In this document: positions 8,046-17,524 of the stretch, piece by piece
Position numbering within the stretch: the first letter of the stretch is position 1
How the letters are laid out: each line of letters starts with the position of its first letter
Assembly: GCA_913062815.1 (NCBI GenBank)
Contig: CAJXWZ010000047.1
Location: 1 to 33,400, forward strand
Source: an uncultured Colwellia sp.
GTDB lineage: Bacteria; Pseudomonadota; Gammaproteobacteria; Enterobacterales; Alteromonadaceae
Direction of reading: 5' to 3'
DNA: 33,400 nucleotides
The notes under the pieces: model-generated
What the model was told of the DNA's origin: nothing
Seen by the model: only the letters and a program-made list of their open reading frames with translations
The model's database searches: none
Translations under genes and position numbers: made by a program

Positions 8046-10364
8046 TTAGTTCTGCAAATAGTATGGGCGTTTATACCCAAAAATACTTGAATTAAACATT
8101 TCTTGTGTGCCAATGGTACCTTGCTCCCCATTTAGCCCCTTGATGATAAACTCTAATTTAAAACCACTATTAAATTCGTCGCGGTTATCGTTAAAGAAAT
8201 CCTCATCATTTAAGTTTGAATTTATGTGTCTATGATAGGCTATTCGTATAGCCCAACAGCAGCTTTCATATTGTAAACCGGCGTAACTTTCCAAACTACG
8301 TTGCTCTTTTAAGTCTTGAGTGACGCGACCGACAAAAGCCCAATTTTTGTTCATAGCAACGTTTGCTAGCAGAGACACTTGTTCTAAACTACTACCTGAG
8401 ACATTACGAGTATACCTATGGTTCAATTGAACTGAATTATATTTATCAATTTGATAGTTTAGTGCCACTTGGCTCTTATTGGTGAAACTTTCAATGGTAT
8501 TGTATTGTATATCACTACTGATTTGCCACTTATGATTTAATCGGTAAAATAAATTAGCAGCAACAGACGATTTTTGCTTGCTCTCAATAGTGTTGTCACT
8601 ACCTTCAAATATTTCGTCAAAACTGTTATTGTCAGATAGATATTGAATTCGACCTATACTGAGACGAAAAACCTCTAAGTTTGAGGGGTCGAGAAGTCTA
8701 CTGGTAACACCCCAAGTATATTGATTAGCGCCCGCTATTCTATCTAAGCCGCTATAGCTTTGGTCTCTAAATAAACCATTAAAATCATCTTGTAATGCCG
8801 TGGTGTCATACAAACCAATAGCCGTTTGATCTTTTTCAGGAATATATAAATATTGAATTTGTGGCTCTATTGTTTGGGTGTAGCTGTTACCGAATAAAGA
8901 CATTGCTCTATCAAAATTAATGCCGCCATGAAAACGCAATTTCCCGAGTGTTCGATCAATAGTTTCACTTAATTGGCTTTGTTGAGCAATATTATTTTGT
9001 TGATAATAAGTATGCATTAGTTTTAATTCTGAATTAAAAAACCAAGCAGGAGTAGATATTGGTATATTAAGCGCCACTTCAGCGTGGTAACGATTGGCAC
9101 TATTTTGCTGTTTGCTTTGGGCTTGAAAGCTGGTTAATTCAGAGTAAAACTCAAATTGTCCAGCTACATTGTATTCTGCCAGTAAATTGAATGGTTGTTG
9201 AGCTGAAACCTCAAGGTGGGCTGGCGTTTTATAACTTATTTGGTGATTACCTAATACTTCAAAATCTTGCAGCTTCATAGTTGCTTGCCATTGCTCACCA
9301 AAATAAGATAGCTCACCAATTTGGTATAAATAGGCATCGTTAGCGTTGTAATGCTTAGACCCAATATCAACTAAATAATTATCATCACTAATAGTGGTGT
9401 AATCGATATAAGCCCTAAAATCATCTGAAAAGGTACCAACGTGCTGAAACCTTGCAAGATATCGAGCATCATTGTTGGATTTTATTTCATTATCTTTAGG
9501 TAAATATTCTATATTAATACTGCCGTTTTGCTCTGCTAATAAATAACGAAGCTCCGTTTTTAATTGTATACCGCGTTTAGACATGTAACGTGGCGTTATA
9601 GTCGCATCCACTTCAGGAGCAATATTCCAATAATAGGGCGTTTCTATTTCAAAACCTACATTGCTAGAGGTACCAATTTTGGGATATAAAAAGCCACTTT
9701 TACGTTGCTTAGAAACAGGAAAATTGAAATAAGGCATATAGAGAATGGGTACATCAAATAACCGTATTTGTGCATGGTATGCTTCACCAACGCTACCGTC
9801 TGCAGATATTGTTATTTCAGAAGCCTTTATTTGCCAGGCTGGATTGTCGCCTACGCAAGTGGTAAAAGTTGAATCTAATAAACTTAGTCCATTTTCTGAA
9901 CTGATCTGTAACTCGTCAGCACTTCCGTGTCCTGGGTTGCCATATAGCTGATATGCGGCATCAAGCATGGTACTTTTTTGTTCTTTTTTACTGGCATTGA
10001 GTTCACTGGCCAAAATATCAATATTCTGGTTTTGGTAGTGAATGTTACCTTGCGCACTAAATGTCATTAATAAACGATCAAAGGCAAGCTGATCCGCTGT
10101 AATTGTTTGGCTTTTGTCAACTAGGGTGACGTCGCCAATAAAATTGGCAAGCTGATCTTTTTCTATGCTCGAAAGCTTAGAGGTAATACGAATACTATCA
10201 TCCGTTATTTTTGGGGTATTGGTAACTATTGGAGAATATGTTGGTATAGCGCATTGGAGCTGCACTAACTCTTCTGCTTGAGCAGAAGTTTCTGCAGAGG
10301 TAGGCATTGAAAGTGCCACGCTAAATAAAGCTAAAAAAGGAAAGAATTGTCGGGAAAAAAGCAT
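8046..10364 (-). CDS. lptD: LPS-assembly outer-membrane protein LptD
   Basis: A 772-residue precursor with signal peptide (cut near TSA-E, residue 24), an N-terminal OstA/LptA-like beta-jellyroll (about 55-180), and a large C-terminal beta barrel. With LptE it inserts lipopolysaccharide into the outer leaflet. Four cysteines sit at 38, 170, 702 and 703, the same arrangement as the two long-range disulfides needed to activate E. coli LptD (31, 173, 724, 725). It is the first gene of the operon with surA, which encodes its own folding factor. The start codon has no strong Shine-Dalgarno sequence. The 109-bp gap to divergent djlA should carry the operon promoter, but I could not assign one. Confidence 0.97.
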   Translation of the reverse strand: MLFSRQFFPFLALFSVALSMPTSAETSAQAEELVQLQCAIPTYSPIVTNTPKITDDSIRITSKLSSIEKDQLANFIGDVTLVDKSQTITADQLAFDRLLMTFSAQGNIHYQNQNIDILASELNASKKEQKSTMLDAAYQLYGNPGHGSADELQISSENGLSLLDSTFTTCVGDNPAWQIKASEITISADGSVGEAYHAQIRLFDVPILYMPYFNFPVSKQRKSGFLYPKIGTSSNVGFEIETPYYWNIAPEVDATITPRYMSKRGIQLKTELRYLLAEQNGSINIEYLPKDNEIKSNNDARYLARFQHVGTFSDDFRAYIDYTTISDDNYLVDIGSKHYNANDAYLYQIGELSYFGEQWQATMKLQDFEVLGNHQISYKTPAHLEVSAQQPFNLLAEYNVAGQFEFYSELTSFQAQSKQQNSANRYHAEVALNIPISTPAWFFNSELKLMHTYYQQNNIAQQSQLSETIDRTLGKLRFHGGINFDRAMSLFGNSYTQTIEPQIQYLYIPEKDQTAIGLYDTTALQDDFNGLFRDQSYSGLDRIAGANQYTWGVTSRLLDPSNLEVFRLSIGRIQYLSDNNSFDEIFEGSDNTIESKQKSSVAANLFYRLNHKWQISSDIQYNTIESFTNKSQVALNYQIDKYNSVQLNHRYTRNVSGSSLEQVSLLANVAMNKNWAFVGRVTQDLKEQRSLESYAGLQYESCCWAIRIAYHRHINSNLNDEDFFNDNRDEFNSGFKLEFIIKGLNGEQGTIGTQEMFNSSIFGYKRPYYLQN

Positions 10365-10473
10365 TTATTTGTTAATGTTATCTTAAATATGCATGATGAA
10401 GCGTATATGATATAGCAATTGGCTCGCTATCAATAGCAGTAATTTAATCAAAGCGTAGGGTATAAACAAAAGT

Positions 10474-11298
10474 ATGCGTATATGGGGAAAGGTTTTAGGT
10501 TTTTTATTTGGCTTTATGCTGAGTAAGAATTTATTTGGTGCTCTGTTAGGTGCTTGGTTGGGGCATATGTTTGACCGAGGCCGAGGTTTCGATTTTGATG
10601 GGGTTACTAGTGGTAAAGAAGACGATGTAGCACGCCAAGCGGCTTTTTTTTATAGCACCTTTTCTATTATGGGACACGTGGCCAAAGCTAAAGGCGCTGT
10701 TACTAACCATGAAATCGCTTTTGCCAGCGCTTATATGGATAAGCTTGGTTTAACTAATGAGTTACGTCAACAAGCTCAAGACGCTTTCAGAGAAGGAAAA
10801 TCATCAGGTTTTCCGTTAAAAGAACGCTTACGAAAATTTAAACGAATTTGTGGTAATCGCCATGATTTACTCTTAATGTTTTTAGAAATTCAAATTCAGG
10901 TAGCTTTTTCAGATGGAGATTTAGATTCAAAAGAGCGTGAAGTGTTGCATACCATTGCTAAGTATCTAGGCTATTCTGCTCGGCAGTTAGATAATTTACT
11001 GGAAATGATTATTGCAAGTGCCGCATTTAATCAACAATCTGGGCGAGGCTACCAGCAATTTAATGGTGGCAAAGTGCCTACCAGTGCTGGCCAACTTGAA
11101 AATGCTTATAAAATTCTAGGTGTCAGTAAAGACGCAGCGAAAGGAGACATTAAAAAAGCCTATAGAAAATTAATGTCTCAGCATCATCCTGATAAGTTAA
11201 TCGCGAAAGGTTTACCACCGGCGATGATGGAAGCAGCTAAAGAAAAAACCCAAGATATTCAAGCCGCTTATGATTTGATTGCAAAGCAGAGCCTTTAA
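10474..11298 (+). CDS. djlA: DnaJ-like membrane co-chaperone DjlA
   Basis: A 274-residue, inner-membrane-anchored type III J protein. The glycine-rich N-terminal segment (about 5-33, ending GHMFDRGRG) matches the single DjlA transmembrane helix. A TerB-like helical domain follows (about 55-170, with SDGDLDSKEREVL). The C-terminal J domain (about 208-272) contains YKILGVSK and the essential HPD tripeptide in QHHPDKL. It stimulates DnaK ATPase and is linked to envelope stress and capsule signalling in E. coli. Its position divergent from lptD matches the E. coli djlA-lptD arrangement. Confidence 0.96.
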   Translation: MRIWGKVLGFLFGFMLSKNLFGALLGAWLGHMFDRGRGFDFDGVTSGKEDDVARQAAFFYSTFSIMGHVAKAKGAVTNHEIAFASAYMDKLGLTNELRQQAQDAFREGKSSGFPLKERLRKFKRICGNRHDLLLMFLEIQIQVAFSDGDLDSKEREVLHTIAKYLGYSARQLDNLLEMIIASAAFNQQSGRGYQQFNGGKVPTSAGQLENAYKILGVSKDAAKGDIKKAYRKLMSQHHPDKLIAKGLPPAMMEAAKEKTQDIQAAYDLIAKQSL

Positions 11299-11630
11299 AC
11301 CTCAGTATAGTGAGATAGAATGGCTACGGATACATTAGTTATTGTCATCAAGATATTGTTGATAAAGGGGGGCGCTTGAATAGTACAGTAAAGCGCTTAT
11401 GAGCTTATTCATCTCAACAGGTTTAGCAATAAAATCAGCCATAGCAACAGTAAAGCATTCATCCTTATCTTTTTTAATTCCCCCTTACTTTGGTTAATAA
11501 AAGTATGACTGATGTGATTAAAACTTGGGTATCCTGAAGCAGGAACATTGCAATAACGATATTTATAAGTGTAGTAGCTGAAGATGGTCTTTTCGGAGCA
11601 CTTAGAATATTTTATGCTGTTAATTACTGA
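11299..11630. other. 332-bp intergenic region with no intact gene
   Basis: This gap lies between convergent djlA and the DUF3530 gene. Its only recognisable content is the minus-strand receiver-domain remnant at 11335-11478. The rest (11479-11630) has only short open frames interrupted by stops, none of which I recognise. No clear terminator is visible for either flanking gene. Confidence 0.7.
11335..11478 (-). pseudogene. Remnant of a response-regulator receiver domain (C-terminal end)
   Basis: The minus strand reads IKKDKDECFTVAMADFIAKP, then VEMNKLISALLYYSSAPLYQ, QYLDDNN and a TAA stop at 11335-11337. This matches the last third of a CheY-like receiver: the alpha-4 region DKDECF, the loop 'A-ADFIAKPV' with the conserved Lys-Pro pair, and the alpha-5 helix. 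An in-frame stop lies just upstream and no phosphorylatable aspartate block or start codon exists, so the 47-codon piece is a decayed end of a larger response regulator or hybrid kinase. The normal C-terminal stop is preserved. Confidence 0.7.
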
Positions 11631-12578
11631 CTACCAACCTATTGATTTTAACCAGCTATTGATTTGAGTTTGCAATTCTTGTTCAGGGTAGTAACCCGTT
11701 GCACTGTTATTGAGCTGTCGTTGACGATAATACACTTTCATTTCTTTTTTTGCTAAGGCATTACGCTCTTTGACTTTGGCTAACACGATGGCGTTATCGT
11801 ATTTTAGATATAGATCTAATATAGGGTATTCACTGTAAGCTAATTTTTTAGCGAAAGCAGTGTTGGTTTCATTTAATAATTCGTCATTTGAGAACAAATA
11901 ACTACTCAACAAAACTAAAGCATTGGGTGCTTGGGAAACGGCAGCTTGGGTATCGGTTTTATCAAGTAACTCTACCAGCAATGCACCATGATTTCCTTGG
12001 GCTATTATCATGACAATACCAGGGTAATTATTGGCAATATCAATCACCGCATTTAGCAAAGCAGCTAATTTTACTTTGTAGTCATCAATAGCTGTTTTGT
12101 TCTCTTCTTGCTGTGCCGTTTTCTTCAATGCGGTAGAAGGGTAGTTTTTAGGTTTACTGGTAGGTTGTATACTGATGGTAGTCCAACCTTGAGATGGTAA
12201 CTTATTACGTAAAAAATTAATTGCCTTGGGGTTGGTTGCACCTTGTTGCCAATCAGGTAATAAAATAGCCACCCCTTTATTATTTACGCTAGTGCTTTCT
12301 GATATTAAAGTGATGTAATCATCAGGGCCAGCCAATATAGGTTTTACTTTATTAGCAGGTAAATAATGCTTTAAATCATCATTATATTGTTGGGTCATTG
12401 AAGCAGGTGGAGGGATTTTTGCTTCTTTTTTCTCAGCGTTAGCAGGTGTCGTTTCAGCCTCTGCAGTTGATTGTTCAGCCACGACAGAGCAACTTATCAA
12501 AAATAGCAAGCACAGTGCGATAACTTGTTTTGTAAATATAGCTAATGTTAACGTTGTAGATATAAAAAAGGCTGGCAC
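11631..12578 (-). CDS. DUF3530 family protein, probable exported alpha/beta-hydrolase-like protein
   Basis: A 315-residue protein with a hydrophobic N-terminus (about 13-33, LTLAIFTKQVIALCLLFLISCSVVA) that looks like a signal peptide. A Cys in the hydrophobic stretch makes a lipoprotein possible but not convincing. A low-complexity Ala/Glu/Lys/Pro linker follows (about 35-58). The remaining part has the fold pattern of DUF3530: GVAILLPDWQQGATNP, then GWTTISIQPTSKP, and IVMIIAQGNHGALLVELL where a hydrolase nucleophile elbow would be, here GNHGA rather than GxSxG. The start is GTG at 12578, supported by an AAGGA ribosome-binding site five bases upstream. Function unknown. Confidence 0.8.
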   Translation of the reverse strand: MPAFFISTTLTLAIFTKQVIALCLLFLISCSVVAEQSTAEAETTPANAEKKEAKIPPPASMTQQYNDDLKHYLPANKVKPILAGPDDYITLISESTSVNNKGVAILLPDWQQGATNPKAINFLRNKLPSQGWTTISIQPTSKPKNYPSTALKKTAQQEENKTAIDDYKVKLAALLNAVIDIANNYPGIVMIIAQGNHGALLVELLDKTDTQAAVSQAPNALVLLSSYLFSNDELLNETNTAFAKKLAYSEYPILDLYLKYDNAIVLAKVKERNALAKKEMKVYYRQRQLNNSATGYYPEQELQTQINSWLKSIGW

Positions 12579-12634
12579 AGTTTTCCTTTATAAAAAGAAG
12601 TTATTTCTTTTTATCGGCTTGTTAATTGAAAAGG

Positions 12635-13318
12635 TTAATCAAAAGGACAGAGGGCAACAAATGTAAGTAATTCACCAGTAACAGGATGACTTAAACTTAA
12701 ATTTCTAGCATGTAATTGTAGTCTTGAACTGACGGTTAATGCTTGCTCATGTGCATAAAGCCTGTCGCCTAAAATAGGATGACCTATTGCTAACATGTGT
12801 ACCCTTAATTGATGAGAACGTCCAGTAACAGGCGTTAATTCGATTAAAGTACTGTCATCTCCAGAGCTTAATTCATCATATGCGAGCACTTGAAAGTGAG
12901 TTAATGAAGGTTTGCCATTCTCATGATCCACTTTCTGTTTGGGTCTATTGGGCCAGTCGCATATTAAGGGTAAATCAACACTACCCTGTTGCTCTTGCAC
13001 ATGACCGAATACCCTTGCAATATAATTTTTCTTTGTTTGCCTCTGTTCAAACTGCCGGCTAATTGCCACATGTGCAGCCTTATTAAGAGCCATAATAATA
13101 AGGCCTGATGTCGCCATGTCTAATCTATGCACTATCGTCGCTGTTGGCAACACACTTTGCACACGGTTTTGCAAACAATCTTGGTGCTCAGGCAGTCTAC
13201 CTGGCACACTGAGTAGGCCACTACACTTGTTTAAAACGACAATGTCGTTATCTTGAAAAATAATATCAAGATAAGGTGACATGGGGGGTTGGTAAATAAA
13301 ATCTGGATTTGCGGTCAT
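12635..13318 (-). CDS. rluA: Dual-specificity pseudouridine synthase RluA (23S rRNA 746 / tRNA 32)
   Basis: A 227-residue RluA-family enzyme. The catalytic motif HRLDMATSGL has its Asp at residue 67 (E. coli RluA Asp64). It also has the N-terminal NKCSGLLSVPGR, the GRSHQLRVHM motif and the terminal LHARNLSLSHP. There is no S4 domain, which separates RluA from RluC/RluD and fits the short length. Isomerisation of uridine 746 of 23S rRNA and uridine 32 of some tRNAs is the known activity of the family member. It follows rapA on the same strand with a 101-base gap, as in E. coli where rapA and rluA are adjacent. Confidence 0.93.
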   Translation of the reverse strand: MTANPDFIYQPPMSPYLDIIFQDNDIVVLNKCSGLLSVPGRLPEHQDCLQNRVQSVLPTATIVHRLDMATSGLIIMALNKAAHVAISRQFEQRQTKKNYIARVFGHVQEQQGSVDLPLICDWPNRPKQKVDHENGKPSLTHFQVLAYDELSSGDDSTLIELTPVTGRSHQLRVHMLAIGHPILGDRLYAHEQALTVSSRLQLHARNLSLSHPVTGELLTFVALCPFD

Positions 13319-13419
13319 AATTGTCTCATTTTCGCTGAGCTACATATAATATAGGGTTAAGCTTGCCAAGATGCCACATACTATTTATCACCTTGTATTA
13401 CTGTAGCTTACGCCTTATT

Positions 13420-16332
13420 TTAATGTGTCACCACTATCATTCGTACTGCTTCAAAAGTTAACTGCGCTTTCTCAATGTAATGACTCAATTCACTTTGCTG
13501 GTGGGCAATAAAATCAATTTCTGCTTGTCTTACGCTTGGATTAATAGCCTTTAATGCCGTCAATCTTTGCTGCTCTTGCTCAAGCTTTGTTTGCATATTG
13601 CTCATGGCTTTTGCCTGAATGGTTGATATTTGTTGTTCACCATGACTTTCTGCTTGGCTAACCAAACCACCAATTTGCGATTTTAGCGCTTTGATCAGTT
13701 GCAATGCTATCTGTTTTTTAACCGGAGCTAACTGCTTGTCTAGTACAGCTTCACTAACTTTATCAGCCAAGTTATTACCACTTTTATCAACTAAAATACG
13801 AATGGGTGTCGTCGGTAAATATCGACCGAGTTGTAAATGGGCTGGCGCAGTTGCTTCTACCGTAAATAGGCATTCAAGAAAGAAAGTACCCACAGGTAAT
13901 GCTTCATTTTTTAACAAGCCCATGCTCGCATTACCTATTTCATCACTGAGCACTAAGTCCATCACGCCGCGCACCATAGGGTGATCCCAAGTTAATAGCT
14001 GATAGTTTTCATTCATTAAGGCGGTGTTACGGTCAAAAGTCACTGTTGTACCGTCTTCTGGTAAGCAAGGAAAGTTGCTATTTAGCATATGCTCACTTTG
14101 ATTTAGTGCGATGGCGTTGTCTGCTTTATCATCTTGCTGAACCCCAAACACATCTAGTGCCTGAAACATAAATTGTGGCAGTTCAATTTGTTTGTCATTT
14201 CGTTCTATTTTTTCAACTAGCTCAACAGCACGTCCTTGACCAGATGAGTTCAATTCAAGTAATTTGTCGCGACCTGATTCTAACTCGGCTTTGATAAGGC
14301 AATGTTTTTGCCAGCTGTCACTGATTAGCTGCTCAGCTTCAGTGGATGTTTGTTGCGCGCTTAAGGCCAATGATAAAAGTTGAGAGCCAAAGGCGTCAAA
14401 AACAACCCGGCCAGTGATACAAGTATGCTCAAATGCTTGCATGCCTTGTTGATACCAGTCAAATAATAAATGCTGTGCAGAGTCTTCAAAATAAGGCACA
14501 TGTAATCGAATAACTTCCGTTTGCCCAATTCTGTCAAGGCGACCAATGCGTTGCTCTAATAAATCAGGGTTACTCGGCAGATCAAATAACACTAGATGGT
14601 GCGCAAACTGAAAATTTCGGCCTTCGCTACCTATTTCTGAACATAATAATAATTGCGCACTATCTTCATCTTGAGCAAAATAAGCAGCGGCTCTGTCACG
14701 TTCAAAAATAGACAAACCTTCATGGAATACTGCGGCACGAATACCTTCTTTTACTCTTAGTACTGCTTCTAAATCAATTGCCGTTTGCGCATTGGCACAA
14801 ATCACCAGAACTTTCTCTTTTTTCAATGATTGAAGTAAAGAAATCAAATATTCAACACGAGGATCAAATGCAGTCCACTCTTCATCTTGATGATCTAAAC
14901 CATATAACATTTCAGGAGTGAAAATAAACTTAGCTTGCTTTGAGTTTGCTAGTGTTTCTGGACAACCGCTAAGCATAAATTCATTTAAAGTTTGTTGATA
15001 TTGCTCTGGCATGACTAATGGCGCTGGATGAACTTCGCGAGCTGGGAAACCTTTAATGGTATTACGAGAGTTTCTAAATAAAATGCGACCTGTACCATGC
15101 CTGTCGAGCAATTGTGCCAATAACTGTTGGCGGATATTTTTTCGCTTTTCGCCGTCTTCACTATTTAGCTCAACTAGTTGTGAACGAATGTCTGATTCTT
15201 TAAGCAAGGCAGATAAAGTACTTTCTTGCGTATTAGATAGCTTGTCACCTTCAACCAAAGCATTGGCAGCATTAGCGACTTCACTATAGTGTGACTCTTC
15301 TTCGGTAAATTTTTCATAATCAAAGAATCTATCAGGGTCAAGCAAACGTAAACGGGCAAAGTGGCTTTCGTGGCCGAGTTGATCCGGTGTTGCTGTGAGC
15401 AATAATACCCCTGGGATTACTTGCGCTAATTGTTCGATACATTGGTATTCAAGGCTAGGCTTATCCTGTTGCCAATTTAAATGGTGCGCTTCATCAACGA
15501 CCATTAGATCCCAATCTTCACTGATTAATTCTTCATACCATTTAGGGTTTTTAGTAATAAAACCTAAATTTACCAGTACTAATTGTTCTGTGCTAAAAGG
15601 GTTAGTTTCATCTTCACCCGCAGTTTCAACACATCTATCTTCATCAAAAATGCTGAATTTGAGGTTGAAGCGGCGTAGCATTTCAACTAACCATTGATGC
15701 ATTAACGATTCAGGCACTATAATTAAAATGCGTTTAGCACGACCGCTAACCAGTTGTTGATGGAGAATTAAGCCCGCTTCAATTGTTTTACCTAACCCTA
15801 CTTCATCCGCCAATAACACTCTCGGCGCAAAACGATTGCCTACTTCATCTGCAATATAAAGTTGATGAGGAATAAGGCTTACACGAGCACCAGTTAAACC
15901 CATAAGTTCAGATTGTTGCTGTTGATATTGATGCTTTAAACAATCCTTGCGTAAACGAAACCAATCAAGACGGTCAACTTGACTATTGAGGAGGCGGTCA
16001 TGCGGTTTATTGAACTTGATAAAGTGATCTATCATCACTTCTTTTAAGTTGGTTGCTTCACCGGTATCTTGGCGAATGCCTTGGTAGGTAATTATGCCAT
16101 GTTCTTCTGTATTTGATGCTACCTTTAAAAACCAGCCTTCGTGGCTTGGGATCAAATCACCTTGGTTGAATATTACTCGAGTTAACGGCGCATTCGCTTT
16201 CGCATATTGACGTGACTCTCCCGTAGCAGTAAAAACTATATTTACAAATCGGTGCTCTATACCGGTAACGGTTCCTAATCCTTGATCTGATTCACTGTCA
16301 CTGATCCAACGTTGGCCGGGTTGAAAAGGCAT
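13420..16332 (-). CDS. rapA: RNA polymerase-associated SWI2/SNF2 ATPase RapA
   Basis: A 970-residue protein (E. coli RapA 968) that binds RNA polymerase and recycles it after transcription. The N-terminal Tudor-like part starts MPFQPGQRWISDSESDQGLGT. The SNF2 helicase core has LLADEVGLGKTIEAGLI (Walker A, about 173-189), DEAHH at 280-284 and LLTATP. The second RecA lobe has EIGSEGRNFQFAHH and EQRIGRLDRIGQ. A coiled-coil stretch near the C-terminus (about 900-945) is rich in Gln/Glu. ATG at 16332 is preferred to an in-frame TTG at 16347, because a GGAG site precedes 16332 by nine bases and the N-terminus then aligns with E. coli RapA. Confidence 0.98.
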   Translation of the reverse strand: MPFQPGQRWISDSESDQGLGTVTGIEHRFVNIVFTATGESRQYAKANAPLTRVIFNQGDLIPSHEGWFLKVASNTEEHGIITYQGIRQDTGEATNLKEVMIDHFIKFNKPHDRLLNSQVDRLDWFRLRKDCLKHQYQQQQSELMGLTGARVSLIPHQLYIADEVGNRFAPRVLLADEVGLGKTIEAGLILHQQLVSGRAKRILIIVPESLMHQWLVEMLRRFNLKFSIFDEDRCVETAGEDETNPFSTEQLVLVNLGFITKNPKWYEELISEDWDLMVVDEAHHLNWQQDKPSLEYQCIEQLAQVIPGVLLLTATPDQLGHESHFARLRLLDPDRFFDYEKFTEEESHYSEVANAANALVEGDKLSNTQESTLSALLKESDIRSQLVELNSEDGEKRKNIRQQLLAQLLDRHGTGRILFRNSRNTIKGFPAREVHPAPLVMPEQYQQTLNEFMLSGCPETLANSKQAKFIFTPEMLYGLDHQDEEWTAFDPRVEYLISLLQSLKKEKVLVICANAQTAIDLEAVLRVKEGIRAAVFHEGLSIFERDRAAAYFAQDEDSAQLLLCSEIGSEGRNFQFAHHLVLFDLPSNPDLLEQRIGRLDRIGQTEVIRLHVPYFEDSAQHLLFDWYQQGMQAFEHTCITGRVVFDAFGSQLLSLALSAQQTSTEAEQLISDSWQKHCLIKAELESGRDKLLELNSSGQGRAVELVEKIERNDKQIELPQFMFQALDVFGVQQDDKADNAIALNQSEHMLNSNFPCLPEDGTTVTFDRNTALMNENYQLLTWDHPMVRGVMDLVLSDEIGNASMGLLKNEALPVGTFFLECLFTVEATAPAHLQLGRYLPTTPIRILVDKSGNNLADKVSEAVLDKQLAPVKKQIALQLIKALKSQIGGLVSQAESHGEQQISTIQAKAMSNMQTKLEQEQQRLTALKAINPSVRQAEIDFIAHQQSELSHYIEKAQLTFEAVRMIVVTH

Positions 16333-16363
16333 AAAATAAAGCTCCAAAAAATATAAAAATAAC

Positions 16364-16393
16364 TTTCAGTAAGAAAATAAGACAGTACTGAAA
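16364..16393 (-). repeat. 8-bp inverted repeat in the rapA leader
   Basis: TTTCAGTA (16364-16371) and TACTGAAA (16386-16393) are exact reverse complements around a 14-base spacer, about 32 bases upstream of the rapA start. Read leftward it is followed by a T-rich stretch, so it could be a weak terminator for the solute-binding gene upstream, or a protein-binding site controlling rapA. Confidence 0.45.
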
Positions 16394-16477
16394 AAAAGCG
16401 GCGCTATAGTACCGTTAATCATAGCTAGAATCATTAAAAAATTCTGTTAAAACTGTGGTTAGTGGGTGATTTTTAAA

Positions 16478-17248
16478 TTAGTGATGATATTGTTTACTTA
16501 TTTTTTCTATTTCGCCCTTAGCATTTAACGTTGCAATAGTTTGAGCAAATAAGGAAGTTACGCATTTAGGTGTGTCTTTATGAAAGATGAAAGCTGTCTC
16601 GAGTTTATTACTTAAGGTGTAAATAGAAGTGATCTCTTGTTGAGCAAAACCAAGTTTAGTCAATTGAAAATTAGCGACTGCTTCCGCATAAGCTATAGCA
16701 TGTATCCGCTGACCTATTAGCATTTGTAATAAACTACTAGCAGAAATAGTTTCTACTTTGGTAACATCAATATTGAGTTGGTCTAGTAAATATTCTCCAA
16801 TATCTTTTCTGACGACACCAATAGTAAGCTCATCTAGATCTTTATTTATTAAACTCATTTTATTTTCATTCAACACCAAAATGGATATTTTAGTTATTAA
16901 TGGTAGCGTCACTAGTTGAAATAACTTGTCTCTCTTAGGAGTTTTGAGCATGTTAAAAGCCGCATGTTTAGAAGAGTTTTCTAGCGTTTGATATAGCCTT
17001 GCCCAAGGTACAGTTAATATATCTTTGGTGCTGAGGCTTAAATCGAGTTCTTTATATATGAGCAAAAGCACATCGGTAAAAATACCAATTAATTCCCCTT
17101 GTTTATCACGATAATTGTAAGGTGGGTAATCTTCAGTATACCATTGATAATTAGATAAAATATTCTTTGCTTCTTGTTGAGTACACTCACTAGCGTTTAC
17201 AGGTAACGTGACAAAAATAAGAATAAATATAAGTACTTTTCTACCCAT
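16478..17248 (-). CDS. Periplasmic solute-binding protein, family 3 type (orphan)
   Basis: A 256-residue protein with an N-terminal signal peptide (MGRKVLIFILIFVTLPVNAS, cut near residue 19). A PBPb/SBP_bac_3-like body follows: WYTEDYPPYNYRDKQGELIGIFTDVL near the start, VPWARLYQTLE, and FNMLKTPKRDKLFQLV. These match the subfamily of polar amino-acid-binding-like proteins that are widespread and often uncharacterised in Alteromonadales. No ABC permease or ATPase for uptake is next to it, so it may sense a ligand for another protein or serve a remote transporter. It is leftward, upstream of rapA and divergent from the exporter cluster. The ligand cannot be named. Confidence 0.8.
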   Translation of the reverse strand: MGRKVLIFILIFVTLPVNASECTQQEAKNILSNYQWYTEDYPPYNYRDKQGELIGIFTDVLLLIYKELDLSLSTKDILTVPWARLYQTLENSSKHAAFNMLKTPKRDKLFQLVTLPLITKISILVLNENKMSLINKDLDELTIGVVRKDIGEYLLDQLNIDVTKVETISASSLLQMLIGQRIHAIAYAEAVANFQLTKLGFAQQEITSIYTLSNKLETAFIFHKDTPKCVTSLFAQTIATLNAKGEIEKISKQYHH

Positions 17249-17360
17249 TAAAGAACACCATTATTTAGCTCTATTAACAGTATAGTCAATGCAGGCATTA
17301 TTAGGGAATGGATTCTCATATGGCATGTTCATACCGTGTTTTAATAAAAATTATGTGTGT

Positions 17361-17402
17361 CGATAATGGAATGTAAGCCTATTTAGTTTGTTCCGATAAT
17401 GG
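17361..17402 (+). repeat. 9-bp direct repeat upstream of the ABC exporter cluster
   Basis: CGATAATGG occurs at 17361-17369 and again at 17394-17402, 33 bases apart start to start, about three helical turns. It lies 120-165 bases upstream of the membrane-fusion gene, in the range used by enhancer-binding activators. This makes it a candidate operator, perhaps for the response regulator encoded downstream. Chance is possible for 9 bp. Confidence 0.35.
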
Positions 17403-17524
17403 CACACGCTAACAACTAGTGTTGACTCGTATTTATTGTATGTTCTTGTTATATAGGTTTTTTGTTTTATTGGTATGTTTTCTGCTGTTATCTAAGTATT
17501 AGTTTATTATTAGATGCTGCTGTT

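Noticed and set aside
8021..8131. Longer surA start at 8131
   Set aside because: The extension overlaps the lptD coding end and would put 37 residues ahead of a normal signal peptide.
10405..10440. ATAGC/GCTAT repeats between lptD and djlA
   Set aside because: Five-base arms in a short AT-rich promoter region are too short to separate from chance.
11479..11630. Further gene remnants upstream of the receiver fragment
   Set aside because: Short open stretches exist in several frames, but none resembles a family I recognise and stops interrupt them.
17399..17416. Possible sigma-54 promoter (TGGCAC) before the exporter cluster
   Set aside because: The -24-like TGGCAC is there, but the position of the -12 GC reads CA, so the essential GG-N10-GC pattern fails.
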